NCBI GenBank assembly: GCA_030248225.1
Contig: JASANE010007194.1
Location: 47,889-111,888, forward strand
Direction of reading: 5' to 3'
Source of the DNA: Trileptium ribeirensis
Taxonomy: Eukaryota; Nematoda; Enoplea; Enoplida; Thoracostomopsidae
DNA length: 64,000 nt
In this document: positions 24,998-35,600 of the stretch, piece after piece
Numbering within the stretch: position 1 is the first letter of the stretch
Layout of the letters: each line of letters opens with the position of its first letter
Notes under the pieces: model-generated
The model's database searches: none
Told to the model about the DNA's origin: nothing
The model's input: the letters and a program-made list of their open reading frames with translations, nothing else
Position numbers and translations under genes: made by a program

Positions 24998-25132
24998 GAT
25001 TACTTACTGTCACTTGCCTTTACGAAGCAAATGGCTTTATGTCGGAACGGAACGTGGCAACATTCATTTCGTCGGAATCGAGGACTTTATGGTTTCGGGT
25101 TACGTAGTCAATTGGAACAAAGCGGTTGGAAT
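24998..25132 (+). CDS. STXBP5/tomosyn: Tomosyn exon 2 (WD40)
   Basis: The frame reads ITYCHLPLRSKWLYVGTERG, then NIHFVGIEDFMVSGYVVNWN. This is one of the best-conserved parts of tomosyn: CHLP, KWLYVGTERGN and SGYV-x-x-WNKA are family signatures. Acceptor TTTTAAG precedes 24998. The donor AT|GTGAGT leaves two bases that join C from exon 3 to give Ile. It completes a propeller blade begun in exon 1. The orthologous positions leave no room for a missing exon between the two. Confidence 0.95.
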
Positions 25133-25350
25133 GTGAGTGTTGTAAATATTATGATTTAACTAAAGTGGAATTGTAATCAATCAGTTTCGGAGCTTAGGCC
25201 ACATCAGACATTAATTCGTCTGCTGCTGCTGCGTTATCCTATGCTATTGCACCGCATTCGAATGTGATTGGAATAAAACTCAACAGGATGTGGCCAGAAG
25301 CACATGATGTTCTGCATCACAGCGGTTAACCAGATGACGATCGCAGCTTA

Positions 25351-25482
25351 CAGTACTCCCCACAATATTGACTGTCTAAGCTAACACCGAGCGAGCAAGA
25401 AACATTATAGCGTTTTAAATTAATATCTTATTTTCCCACGAGCGAATGGCGGGCAAGCAGTGGTCAATTGTGGCGAGTACTG
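25351..25482. mobile_element. CAGTAC-family MITE, short diverged copy
   Basis: Starts CAGTACTCCCCACAATATTG, ends CAATTGTGGCGAGTACTG, flanked by TA on the left and TC on the right. Inside are CGAGCGAG and CGAGCGAATGG words and a TTTTAAATTAATAT core. Located in tomosyn intron 2. Confidence 0.75.
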
Positions 25483-25724
25483 TCGAAATTTAAGGTTTTT
25501 AACCTGATGTATTTTATATATTCTGCACATGACAAAAGATTTGCGCAGCTACACACGGGTTGTCTAGATACGATATCTGGAAACGGTCGTAAATTTTGTA
25601 TGAGCAAGTGAACACGATTATGACATTTGTTTCCATCATGGGATCATTATCTACCTGATTATGGTACCATCAATTTCATATGTGCAATGATATACTGTTA
25701 CACTCAGAATTACAGCTGCACATA

Positions 25725-25945
25725 AAATCAAATTCAGACGATATAGAACGATATCGCAATCGATCGATTTTCGGTTAAACGCATTCACTGTTATATTAAG
25801 CGCTAAAGTTTTTTATTACATTATTTTTTATTTTAACGCAACCGAAATTCGTTAAATTAAGCTCAAACGATCTGTGTTCGCGTAAACGAAAACGACCGAA
25901 ATCGAATGAAACTCCGATATATTTTGAGCGCATAATTCAGAGTTT
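25725..25945. repeat. CGATCGAAA-rich inverted repeat element, degraded
   Basis: Contains CGATATCGCAATCGATCG and AAACGACCGAAATCGAATG on either side of an AT core. This is the composition of the CAGCC-terminus MITE family seen at 42664 and 52053. End points are approximate because the termini have decayed. Confidence 0.45.
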
Positions 25946-26102
25946 AAACGTAGGCATTGGCAATAGCTCGGATGTATGAAAATATCACTGTGGTAAAGTC
26001 GGGAGCTGTGAACAATCTAACGGAATCTCATGTTCGTGACTAACTAATCACAAAATGTGCGCGCCGATTTTGACCGGTCGACACACGGCAACAACGATAT
26101 TA

Positions 26103-26337
26103 CAGTACTCGCCAGAAATGACTGTAGCGTTTTAAACCATCGAATATCGCAACTTAGTCGAATGGAAATTGATCTTAATTTACTTTATATTCGAAATTAC
26201 TAGAGCTAATTTAGAACAGTTCTTAAAAATGGTTGAACATATTTGCAACATCTCGAACAAAATTTGGAATTTGAACATACATCGAACGAACTTCAAGCGA
26301 ACTTTGATTTAAGAGCACTCACCTCTGGCGAGTACTT
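26103..26337. mobile_element. CAGTAC-family MITE, GAACGAA subfamily
   Basis: Left end CAGTACTCGCCAGAAATGAC, right end CACTCACCTCTGGCGAGTAC. The interior carries TCGAACATCG-type words rather than GAGCGAG. The right terminal bases have decayed (TACTTT instead of TACTGT). Located in tomosyn intron 2. Confidence 0.8.
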
Positions 26338-27572
26338 TTAGCTGGTATGTGAAACCTTGGCGAGATGAGAATGACTGTGGTAGAAACCTGCTAAATTATT
26401 TATATATATATTACTTCGTATGGCACTTCATCGCAAAACGATTGTAGAACTATGTAATGAATTTTTGTTTATAGAGAGGTTTTCGTACTTGGATTTGAAT
26501 GTTGATATTCTGTATTCAATTATTTTGTTTCTACTTTGTAACGTTATGTGCTAAAGCTCTATTGGGTGCTATTGCCATGTAAATAGCGTCGGTATTTTTT
26601 TGTGTATTTATACTCGCTGTTGGAGGCCTTGTGAGGACATTACAGACAACATGAAATTCAATATTTAAAAAAGAACAAATTCCGAAAACGGCATTTCTCA
26701 ATATTTTTTCTACATTCTGAGATTTCCGGCTGAGGTCATATTTACATAGTTCGATGCAAAAATTTCGAAATCCTTGGAATGTCGATATTGGAATGTGATA
26801 TCCACACCTGGAACATCGCTTTTAAATCACATTTATCAGAGTTGCTTGGCCTGATCTAATGATTGTTGTTTCATAATCCATTGACATTGATGCATGATTT
26901 GCGTATTTGTACTATTAGGAGCCCTGCAATGTTGCAAATATATACCAGAGTGTAAATGCCTGAGGAATCGGTGTCGCTACTAACAGTTATCAATCAACAG
27001 AGCTCTTCAAGTTGTTTTTCGTACCTTTATAACCGTTGACCAAAAACAGAACTATTTCGTTGCAACTCTTAAACGAACATTTAACAAGAGTATTGAACGA
27101 GCAGTCATGTTCATGCGAAGTTGTCTGACGTTGTGCTGAATTCAGTTTGTGACATGTTCAGCACTCACACAATCTGTCCTGTTTCTTCAAATCCTGTAAT
27201 TTGCATCAAGTGCGCATTTTGCAGCTGCATTTAAAATTGATTTTCTGGGATTGCGCGAAAGAGTAACCTGCTCGATCGATTTTAGCGCAGTGTTCGTTCA
27301 ATATTAACTCGCTTGAAAAGCGATAGTCATATCGCTGTCATAATAATGTTGTGTTGATTTTGTTACACTATTGGTACAAACACTTTGTTATGATGTCGTG
27401 ACCGTTACCTTAAACGCCTTTGCTTAAGTTTTCCTGTGAGATAAAACTGTTCTACAGCTGTACCGGCTATGCATACCGCTAGGTTCTGTCAAAACTCAAT
27501 CACAACATTGTTGATCAACATTTTGAAACAGCTAGAAATTCACGCCTACTTATTCATAGCTTTTTGTTTCAG

Positions 27573-27636
27573 CTCTCAGAAAAATCATCCAGGTGCCGTC
27601 GTACATTTGAGTGATTGCCCCGCCGATGAAAACAAG
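27573..27636 (+). CDS. STXBP5/tomosyn: Tomosyn exon 3 (WD40 linker)
   Basis: A short exon of 64 bp encoding SQKNHPGAVVHLSDCPADEN plus Lys. Tomosyns carry HPGPVVHLSDNP at this place, where a loop joins two blades. Acceptor TTTGTTTCAG and donor AAG|GTACGA are both good. It starts with the third base of a split Ile codon and ends in phase 0. Confidence 0.93.
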
Positions 27637-27949
27637 GTACGAAAGCTTTTTGCTTCAATTTCTGCATTGCATATTACTTGAATTCAAAGTTTGTTTGCTG
27701 TACAAAATAATTAATGTTTTAATATTTTTTGTGATTTGTAAAGAGGTATGTATTTAGCTGCCAAGAATATTTATTCGTACATATGAATATTATTCACTGT
27801 TGTAGCTAAATTTAGAATGTAATCCAAAAGCAATTAGCTTCATAATAATGCAACTTTCTTAGCATAAAGCTTTCTATACGTGTGCCCAAAATTGAAAATG
27901 TGTAAGTGTTAAAAAGATAGTGTTCACTGTCATCACTAATTATTATAGC

Positions 27950-28600
27950 GTTTTTTACAATGCGTCATAAAATATTGTGCTAAGTTTCTCAGGAGAATAC
28001 AGTACTCGCCCAATTGACCTCATATACTGTAGCTACAGTCGTTTTTCTTAAAGTTATTATGGTATTTTTTGCATAGTTTTTGTCGATTATTATTGTCATA
28101 GCTAATTATTATAGCGTTGCGTTACAATACGTCATAAAATATTGTGCTAAGTTTCTCAGGAGAATACAGTACTCGCCCAATTGACCTCATATACTGTAGC
28201 TACAGTCGTTTTTCTTAAAGTTATTATGGTATTTTTTGCATAGTTTTTGTCGATTATTATTGTCATAGCTAATTATTATAGCGTTTTTTTACAATGCGTC
28301 ATAAAATATTGTGCTAAGTTTCTCAGGAGAATACAGTACTCGCCCAATTGACCTCATATACTGTAGCTACAGTCGTTTTTCTTAAAGTTATTATGGTATT
28401 TTTTGCATAGTTTTTGTCGATTATTATTGTCATAGCTAATTATTATAGCGTTGCGTTACAATACGTCATAAAATATTGTGCTAAGTTTCTCGGGAGAATA
28501 CAGTACTCGACCAATAATTGCCCTCATATACAACTGTAGCTACAGTCGTTTTTCTTAAATTATGCGTTCAAATTAATTTTTTGCATAGTTTTTGTCGATT
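27950..28600. repeat. Tandem array, 167-bp unit, four copies in ABAB order
   Basis: AGGAGAATACAGTACTCGCC recurs at 27991, 28158, 28325 and (as GGGAG...) 28491. Copies 1 and 3 have GCGTTTTTTACAATGCG, copies 2 and 4 GCGTTGCGTTACAATACG, so a 334-bp dimer was duplicated. Every unit contains a CAGTACTCGCC word like the MITE terminus, together with ATACTGTAG. The array therefore may have grown from a MITE fragment. It lies in tomosyn intron 3. Confidence 0.92.
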
Positions 28601-29978
28601 ATTACTAACTATTTAAAAATTGCGATCAAACGAACTTGGCTTATAAGGATTGTGCAGAAAAGGGGATTATTTTTTGGATTTTGGATTTTGTTTTGCTTAA
28701 TCGGCCTTTCGACGTTCGCTCAGCATGTTCATTCGAAACTTGACATGTTGTTAATATGTAGCTGGGGCTGCACTGTGTTATAAGCTTGTACATTGTGGTA
28801 ATTTGTAATATAACAATAAGCGTTTTGTTTGTTGGCTTTATTTTGATAGCACAAGCTACATAAATTTGTAATGCTACTAGCCGGTAGCTCAAATTTCAAT
28901 TATTGCATTCGTTATCTCACGAAATATAATTAAGATATTACTATTCTGTATCTACATTGCGATACATATTATTATTGTGTATAACCTTGAGCAAAGCCGA
29001 ACAAATCGTTGATAATATGCTCCATGCTGAGCCTCGCTCGCGGTTTTAATCAGCTACATTAATTAATCATCAGGGAACGTGTAATTATTTTATGTTATTC
29101 ATTCTATGAAAATACCGGTGAGAATTTATTGTCATTTTGACTAAATTATGGCAGTTTTGACTAAATTATACTATACGAAACTCAGACATAAAAGCAAATC
29201 TTACGCAAGCCATTGACAAATTATTATATATATTTTTATATTATTTATAACTTTGCTTTAATAATAATTGGCGGTATTTTCGTTCGCGAAAGATTTGCTT
29301 TTTAATCATGAGCGTGACTGAAACAACGGAAGTCAATTGTTGGAAAACCGTTTCGTTGGGCAATATCACTTTGTATAATGTCGTCGTGTGTTTTGTCTTG
29401 CTTGTGTTAAGCTTTTACCAAACCAATAAACATAATATTAGACTGGCGTCCTCTGGGAGGGGGTAAAGCTACTATGGGACACTTTATCACCGTTTTGAGA
29501 ATTTGAAATAGGGTCAGGAAGCTGAAGAAATTAGACTTTTGAGCTTGAGAATAGTTATTGCGTGTAGACTAAGCGCTGTTGTCCCGGCTGTGTTCGTATG
29601 TCGAGTAACTGAACTGCCGATAATAATTGTCTTACAGCAGATCCAGTGTTTATGATACATAGAATTATTGTGCCACGTAACCAACAGTGTGACGCATAAA
29701 GTAGTTTTTGACTTTGCTCAAGACTTGAGCAGTAAGCACTAAGCATTAATACTGAGCAATAGTACAGATATGATACCGATTTCTATGTTGTAATGCAACT
29801 GGTCATTGGATTAGACCTTCTATAACTGTGCTATAACGACCCAAAATCGACTTTGTTTTCGATTTTGAAACTGATGTTTGCTGATAAACTACGATGCAAT
29901 AACATCGTTTTACATAGGTGTTAGAAACCCTGCGAATGAGAATTACTGATACTTAGGTTTTTATAAATTGGGTCTTCT

Positions 29979-30154
29979 CGCTCATATCAGTATCTTAATG
30001 TGATTGCCAATATGATATTCACGTTTCGTGTTAGTGGATATTTATTTTGTATGTTATAGCTCTTAACGCTCATATCAGTATCTTAATGTGATTGCCAATA
30101 TGATATTCACGTTTCGTGTTAGTGGATATTTATTTTGTATGTTATAGCTCTTAA
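29979..30154. repeat. 88-bp perfect tandem duplication across the exon 4 acceptor
   Basis: 29979-30066 and 30067-30154 are identical. Each contains the intron end TATTTTGTATGTTATAG followed by the first exon bases CTCTTAA. The second copy supplies the true acceptor at 30147. The first leaves an equally good acceptor at 30059. Confidence 0.95.
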
Positions 30155-30231
30155 TTGGCTTCGAAAATGGCACTGTTGTCTTGTGGGATCTCAAGTCAAG
30201 ATCAGCCGAAGCTCGTGGAACATGCGACCAG
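30148..30231 (+). CDS. STXBP5/tomosyn: Tomosyn exon 4 (WD40 blade)
   Basis: Encodes LLIGFENGTVVLWDLKSRSA then EARGTCDQ, 28 codons, in phase 0 at both ends. LLIGFE-x-GTVVLWDLKS is a hallmark WD40 strand of tomosyn. The donor is CCAG|GTAGAT. The acceptor lies within the second copy of an 88-bp duplication; use of the upstream copy would add 88 nt and bring in a stop within nine codons. Confidence 0.95.
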
Positions 30232-30378
30232 GTAGATGTACTGTAGTTTCTGTAAAATCTGGTGATGAAGAAATAGAAGTTTTACTGTGGTTTTGACGTT
30301 CATTGTGCCGATAGAATATAATGTGGTCTTCCAGTGTTTAGAACCTAAAGAATACGGTGTTCATTTGCTCTAATGTTA

Positions 30379-30513
30379 CAGTAATCGCCAAAATGTTTTG
30401 TTTGCTCTAAAGCAATTTGTTCTAAATATTAACTAAATATATTACTTTAGAAATTTGTAGTTGGTCACTTGTTTGCTCGAAACGCTACAGTGAATCATTT
30501 TTAGCGTGTACTG
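30379..30513. mobile_element. CAGTAC-family MITE, diverged
   Basis: Left CAGTAATCGCCAAAATG, right CATTTTTAGCGTGTACTG, with TA on each side. The interior has TTTGCTC words and an AAATATTAACTAAATATATT core. In tomosyn intron 4. Confidence 0.75.
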
Positions 30514-30834
30514 TATACTAGAGCCATGATCCCCAGCAGATGTGCAATCGAAAACGATCGAAATCACAATCGTTCGAAATGGCACGATATTTCAATCGAA
30601 TTTCTGGCCTTGCATGTATTCCGGATACATTAATTCACATAGACGACTTATGAGTTAGGCTTGTTACAATACTTAACCAAGGAACAATTTTTTTATTGAG
30701 AAACAACCCATAAAGTATTTTTTAATATTTAGTGCAAAAGTTCTATTTTATGTTCGGTTGCATAAAGTTTTAAATTATCTATACAATTTACGTCTCTGAA
30801 TTCTTACCATTTGGGTCAAATTTGCTGCGTAATA

Positions 30835-30924
30835 CAGTCACGGACCGAATTAACTGCATACTCACGCAAACGTGTTTAAGCGCGAGACCCCGCGTTTTTG
30901 TGCAGGTAATTCTGTCTGGGACTT
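30835..30924. mobile_element. MITE of a second TA-flanked family (CAGTCACGG termini)
   Basis: Left end CAGTCACGGACCGAATTAAC then TGCA. The right end, read inversely, is AAGTCCCAGACAGAATTACC then TGCA. TA lies on both sides. About 90 bp long with an interior GCAAACGTG...CGCGTTTTTG. A related left end, CAGTCACGGACAAAGATGC, occurs at 63272. Confidence 0.65.
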
Positions 30925-31394
30925 TACGTCACTTTGTGTATAATCGTTTAACAACACTGTCTTATTAGTTGAAAGTAAACCCTGGTGACAGGATATCCCT
31001 GTCGTCACTTTGCTCACTCCATTTTAAGTGATTCATACAGTATACATTTAATGCATTTCCTTGCGCAATTTATAAACAAATGAGTCGGAAAATCGACGCA
31101 TTTTTGAAATTTTCCAGAAATAACCCCATGAATAATTTTAGGAATATTCTGGTTTTTGATTTAGTTTGTGAGCAATTATTGTTTTACGATAAATCTTAAG
31201 AACATTGAAATTATTCATAGCACGCTCGATCAGAGCACAGTATGGATGTATTGTAATTCGCCTTATTTAAAGCATCGACTTAAGCTGAAAGATCACACCG
31301 AAAGTATTTCTGGTTTTTGTGTTAATTTCGGAATTGTCTTTCACCTCCTATTTTAGTATTTTATCTGCTCTGTTCAAATTGGTTTTGTTTATAG

Positions 31395-31651
31395 GGTTTA
31401 ACATGCGTATGGTGGCATTGCGAAGGCAAGCAATTTATGTCGTCGCACGTGGATGGCTCGTTATCAACATGGTCGCTAAAATCACTTGTAAAGCCTTGTA
31501 CTATTGTAATGCCACATGCCCGGTCTGCTGCCGCGGCTGCGCACAGCAAGTCGGCTGCAGGCGACGGAATATCATCGTCAAATGGCGGTAGTGGAAGTGT
31601 TAAGTCGGTTCGGTGTCGGCCGATTTCAAAAATGGAATGGCGTACTGGAAA
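31395..31651 (+). CDS. STXBP5/tomosyn: Tomosyn exon 5 (WD40 with Ala/Ser/Gly-rich loop)
   Basis: Reads GLTCVWWHCEGKQFMSSHVD, GSLSTWSLKSLVKP, then an Ala/Ser/Gly-rich segment (RSAAAAAHSKSAAG ... SSNGGSGS), then RCRPISKMEWRTG. The first part fits the tomosyn blade with WHHEGKQF-x-x-SH-x-DG and the WN-x-R-x-P strand. The low-complexity segment replaces a Lys-rich loop of vertebrate tomosyn and looks like a surface loop between blades. Acceptor TTTATAG, donor GGAA|AGTAAT cut as AA|GTAATA, leaving two bases that with C of exon 6 give Asn. Confidence 0.93.
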
Positions 31652-31689
31652 GTAATAACTGCTGCTGAATTTGTTATTAAAATATTATT

Positions 31690-31930
31690 GATGCTACAGT
31701 TACAATCAAAATTAAATGCTCAAAAATCGAACGAAGTTCGTTCGATTTTGATCGTTTACGTTAAAACGAGAATCGATCGTAGTGCAACGATGTTCGATCG
31801 TGTAAAAATAAAAAATAGTTTAATAAAAATGTTAGCTCGTGTTTAATTTAACGAATTTTGTTTAATCGAAGATCGGTCGATTGTGATATCATTCGATTTC
31901 ATATGCGTTCGATTAAACGTGCTCTTAATT
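31690..31930. repeat. CGATCG-rich inverted-repeat element in intron 5
   Basis: Contains CTCAAAAATCGAACGAAGTT and TTCGATTAAACGTGCTC-type ends, with TTCGATCG and TCGATTGTG words between. Same compositional class as 25725-25945 and 42664-42832. The termini are too decayed to fix target duplications. Confidence 0.45.
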
Positions 31931-32209
31931 CATATTGCAACAATAGTTTGCAATGCTGGATGTTTGCGCATTGAATTTGTTGAGTATGACGAAATGTGAC
32001 TGTTTTCCATATTGGCTATAGTCAGTGAAACAACGGTTTATACATTTTTATTATAAATTTGATACATTGAATAATTTGTGTGGGTTGCAGGGTTTTTGTA
32101 GCTATGACAGTATTTCAGCTCAAAGTGTTTTTGTACATGTTTACATAGAACTTTGATCAGGCATGGGCTTTTAGGCCAAACTGTAACAAAGCCAATGACA
32201 TTATCTTAT

Positions 32210-32640
32210 ATTTTGGTTGTTGTTTGGTTTTGGTGGGTTGTTTTTGGGATAGTATTATAGTGTCGTTAGGTATTTGTATTATTTTATAGTTTATATCTTG
32301 GTGTATGTCGTGTGGTTGGCTCGTATTCTCTTTTATTATGACTTTTTCGTGACTGTAGTGTGGCTATCTTGTTTTGTCGTTGTGTAGTTCTGTTCGTCTT
32401 GTATGTCTTGGTTTTAGTTTTTTTTTAGTTTGGTTTAGTTTTGTTTAGGTGTTTTGGGTGTTTTTTGTTTTTTTTTTTTTTTGTTTTTTTTCTGTTTCGT
32501 TTTTTTTCCAGATGGTCCCTCTTGGGATAGGTTCTCTTTTTTTTTGTGTTTAGTATTTGTTGTTGTATTTTCTCCTTTTTTGATATGCATCCCTTTGTTC
32601 CGTTTTATATTCTTAGGGCCGCTTCTCTATTTTCAGATTC
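32210..32640. repeat. T/G-biased low-complexity tract in intron 5
   Basis: The plus strand is almost purine-poor in A and extremely T-rich, with runs such as a 15-base T run and repeated TTTTG words. Over about 400 bases C is also scarce at the start and rises later (TCTTTTTTTTT). An open frame at 32454-32657 is just phenylalanine-rich translation of this tract and is not a gene. Confidence 0.8.
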
Positions 32641-35600
32641 ATCTTGGTGTCCTATGAATTCGTGACCTTTTTAGTTCCATCTCCATTATGTGTGGCTCGA
32701 TTCTTGATTGGTTGTCCATAGTACTTCCTCGTGGTCGTAGGCTGTCTATATCGTATCATTCCCGTTTTCCATGTTTCCGTCGTCCGTTTTCCAGAAGCAG
32801 ATCCATTTACAGTTTCTTATCCGAGTCGTTTCCGTCGTCCATTAGCGATTCCATTCGTTGCGGCTAGATCCGGGAGGCTCCTTCTCTACAGCGAGTAGCT
32901 CTCCAGAGGACTTGGAGCTTAGCTCATCTGGAGGCACACTTAGCTATAGATAGAGAAGAAGAAATTAAAAGTTATTATAATATCTATTATACTATTAATT
33001 ATATTATCTATTAGAAAACGTAAAGTTAAGGTTATATTATATTATTAAACATAAAACGATGAAGGAAATTAATGAACTTCTTGGTACTTACCAAGCGGTC
33101 AAGATTGTATTTTTTTAGGAAGTTTTTAGTTATATTGGTGGTATTTTTCTTATTTATTAATTACCGCAATAAATCTTCATAATATGCGTAAAACGCTTTA
33201 TCTAATTGAGAACCACTTCAACACATCAAAAAAGTTGGTTTTAGAGGTAGCCTAGTTTGAGTATTTCATCCTTGGTTTTACAGCAGGGTACAGCGGCAAA
33301 CAGAATTTCTGAAAAATATTACTTTTTATGCATAGTAGAGTAAATGCCACGACTTTAGGCTGTACACGTCTCTGCTCTTTCCAATGAATGTATCACCGAG
33401 AAGAAATATCTGGAATTTCAAAATTGCCATAAAAATGCTGCTAAATAATTCTCTGTGCGTCTTTAACGCCGTCTCATGGGTGGTATAACCGTGACCTAGT
33501 TACTGCCTTAAACGCTTTACCAGTACAAGACACAAAACTTAAAAATACGATACAGTGGACAGGCAGCATAACCACTAAGTTACGATTACTTAGTAGTAAA
33601 AAGGTTATATTTTATAATAAATGCGAATAGCTGACTTTGTATCAATGTACGTAATTGTTTTAGCCTTAGATGGTTTCCTGTTTACAGGTTTATATGTATT
33701 TAATTTATAATAAATTTAAAAAGAATGCCGCATCAACATTTTTGTACAAGTCTTGCATTGCGTGTCGGTGTGTGTTTTCGAACATCGATTCGACAATAAT
33801 GTTTGAGCATTAGATATGCACTCACATCCGTTATAACAGTTTAATAAGTTCCCTGAATTTCTATAAGATTTGGTTGGACGGGCAGTATTGACTTCCGTCG
33901 CCTAGCCTATGTCCGTGATGCTTTTGTGACTCATCTAGGCCACTCATCCAAAAGAAGCTTGTTGTTGATATAAAAACTACAACACAATGAGTTAAAAACA
34001 TGTCTAAATTTTTCTCCGATGCCTAGGTTATAAGTTGGCCCACAAACGTTTATGCCAGAGGTAACACTAAGACCATGCTTCATAATGCCGCTAGCATATT
34101 AATCGAAAATGCCTTTCTAGAATTTGAAACAATAATTATCTCAGATATGTCGTCGATTGCGACAGTGCTTTCAAATGTCATCTAAAACGTTCACGATGGA
34201 ATTCGTGGCGAAAATAATTTATCAATATGCCGGCCGGTTCAATGCACAACTGTGAGAATAGTAAAATTATTGCAATCAATCGCAAGGTATTTTAAATGAG
34301 TTCGAACATGTTTTTCAAGCTGTAGTCAGTTATTGGTCGAGTCTTTTCTATGCAGAAAGTTTTTTCTATCAGACCGAGTTGATAATCCATACGACGTATA
34401 TACTAGTACATCGTATAATGGGCCAAATTTGTTGTTCCAAGTCGTACGATTAGCCATTGTTAACAATGTGATAACATCGCAACTATTTGTAAGTAAGGCT
34501 GTTTTTGAACAATTCCAGATCACGACCGAAGTAAAATAAATAGGATGATTTATTGAATCGGTTCTTCAACAAATCCGGACAGATCTAGTCGATCGACATT
34601 GTAAAGACCTGAGTTGACTGCAAATTCGATAAGAACTAAGTGAATGAACATGTACTGAAAAAAATATGAAATTTTAGAGAATGTCTTATGAATGAAATAA
34701 GTTGTTAGAGTAAATGCACTGCAATATAAAACATACTTTAACTTGCATGTTATGTGTAATATGGACCCTCATGACTCCTGGTTTAACTTTGATGAACTGC
34801 AATGGGTAAAGCCCGAGCCGCATTGTTTTTTTTAAATATACTATAACTACCCTTAACCTCAGCGGAAGCTGTATTTCAGCGGCAGCTAAGTTTGGCCCGG
34901 CTGAGTTTTTAGTGTCTGCAGCTTCGCTTGTCCGACAATGACAATAATTATGATAGAAATTTTCTCTCGACAATTCTCGCGCTCCAAAAGCCATTATAGA
35001 CAACACCGTAGTGCAGAGTCGCATCCCATACCCTCTCGTCGGGATGCTCTACTGATGTAGTACAGAAAATTTAAAACAATCACTTATATGCAACTCGCTG
35101 AGAGTTCTGGAAGTCCGTACATACAAAAAAATCCAAGGTTTAGCTTTGGAATTATTAAGTATAATTAATTTTAGAATTGTTTAATTTAATAATTTAGAAT
35201 AACTTATTTTATTTAACTTATTGTTTTGTTTAACATATTTTAATTTAGAATTGTTTATTTACTTGTTTAACTACGTAATTACTATTTTAGGGTTTAGTTA
35301 TTAAAATATCTCAGGATTATTAAATCTTTTTACGTCAGAACGGAGTTGTGTATCGTGCAAGTATTTGATAAACTCACACCGGCGACAAGGATCGAACCCG
35401 GATTTCACGAGTTAGATTTGTGAATGCGCAAACCACAGAGATATTTGAGAGCCGTTCCGCGGTTCCGTAAATATCACAATGCGAACGAATAACAACACAC
35501 GTGCAAACACACAGCATATGACCAGCTGATTTAACGCAACGGTTCAAAACGCGTGCTGGGTTCATGTGGACCTTTTGGGAACGAAAGGGTTAATTAAGTG

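Noticed and set aside
32454..32657. Open frame with long poly-Phe
   Set aside because: Pure consequence of the T-rich tract.
34686..35024. 112-codon minus-strand open frame
   Set aside because: Within intron 5, no motif, no splice sites of quality at its borders.
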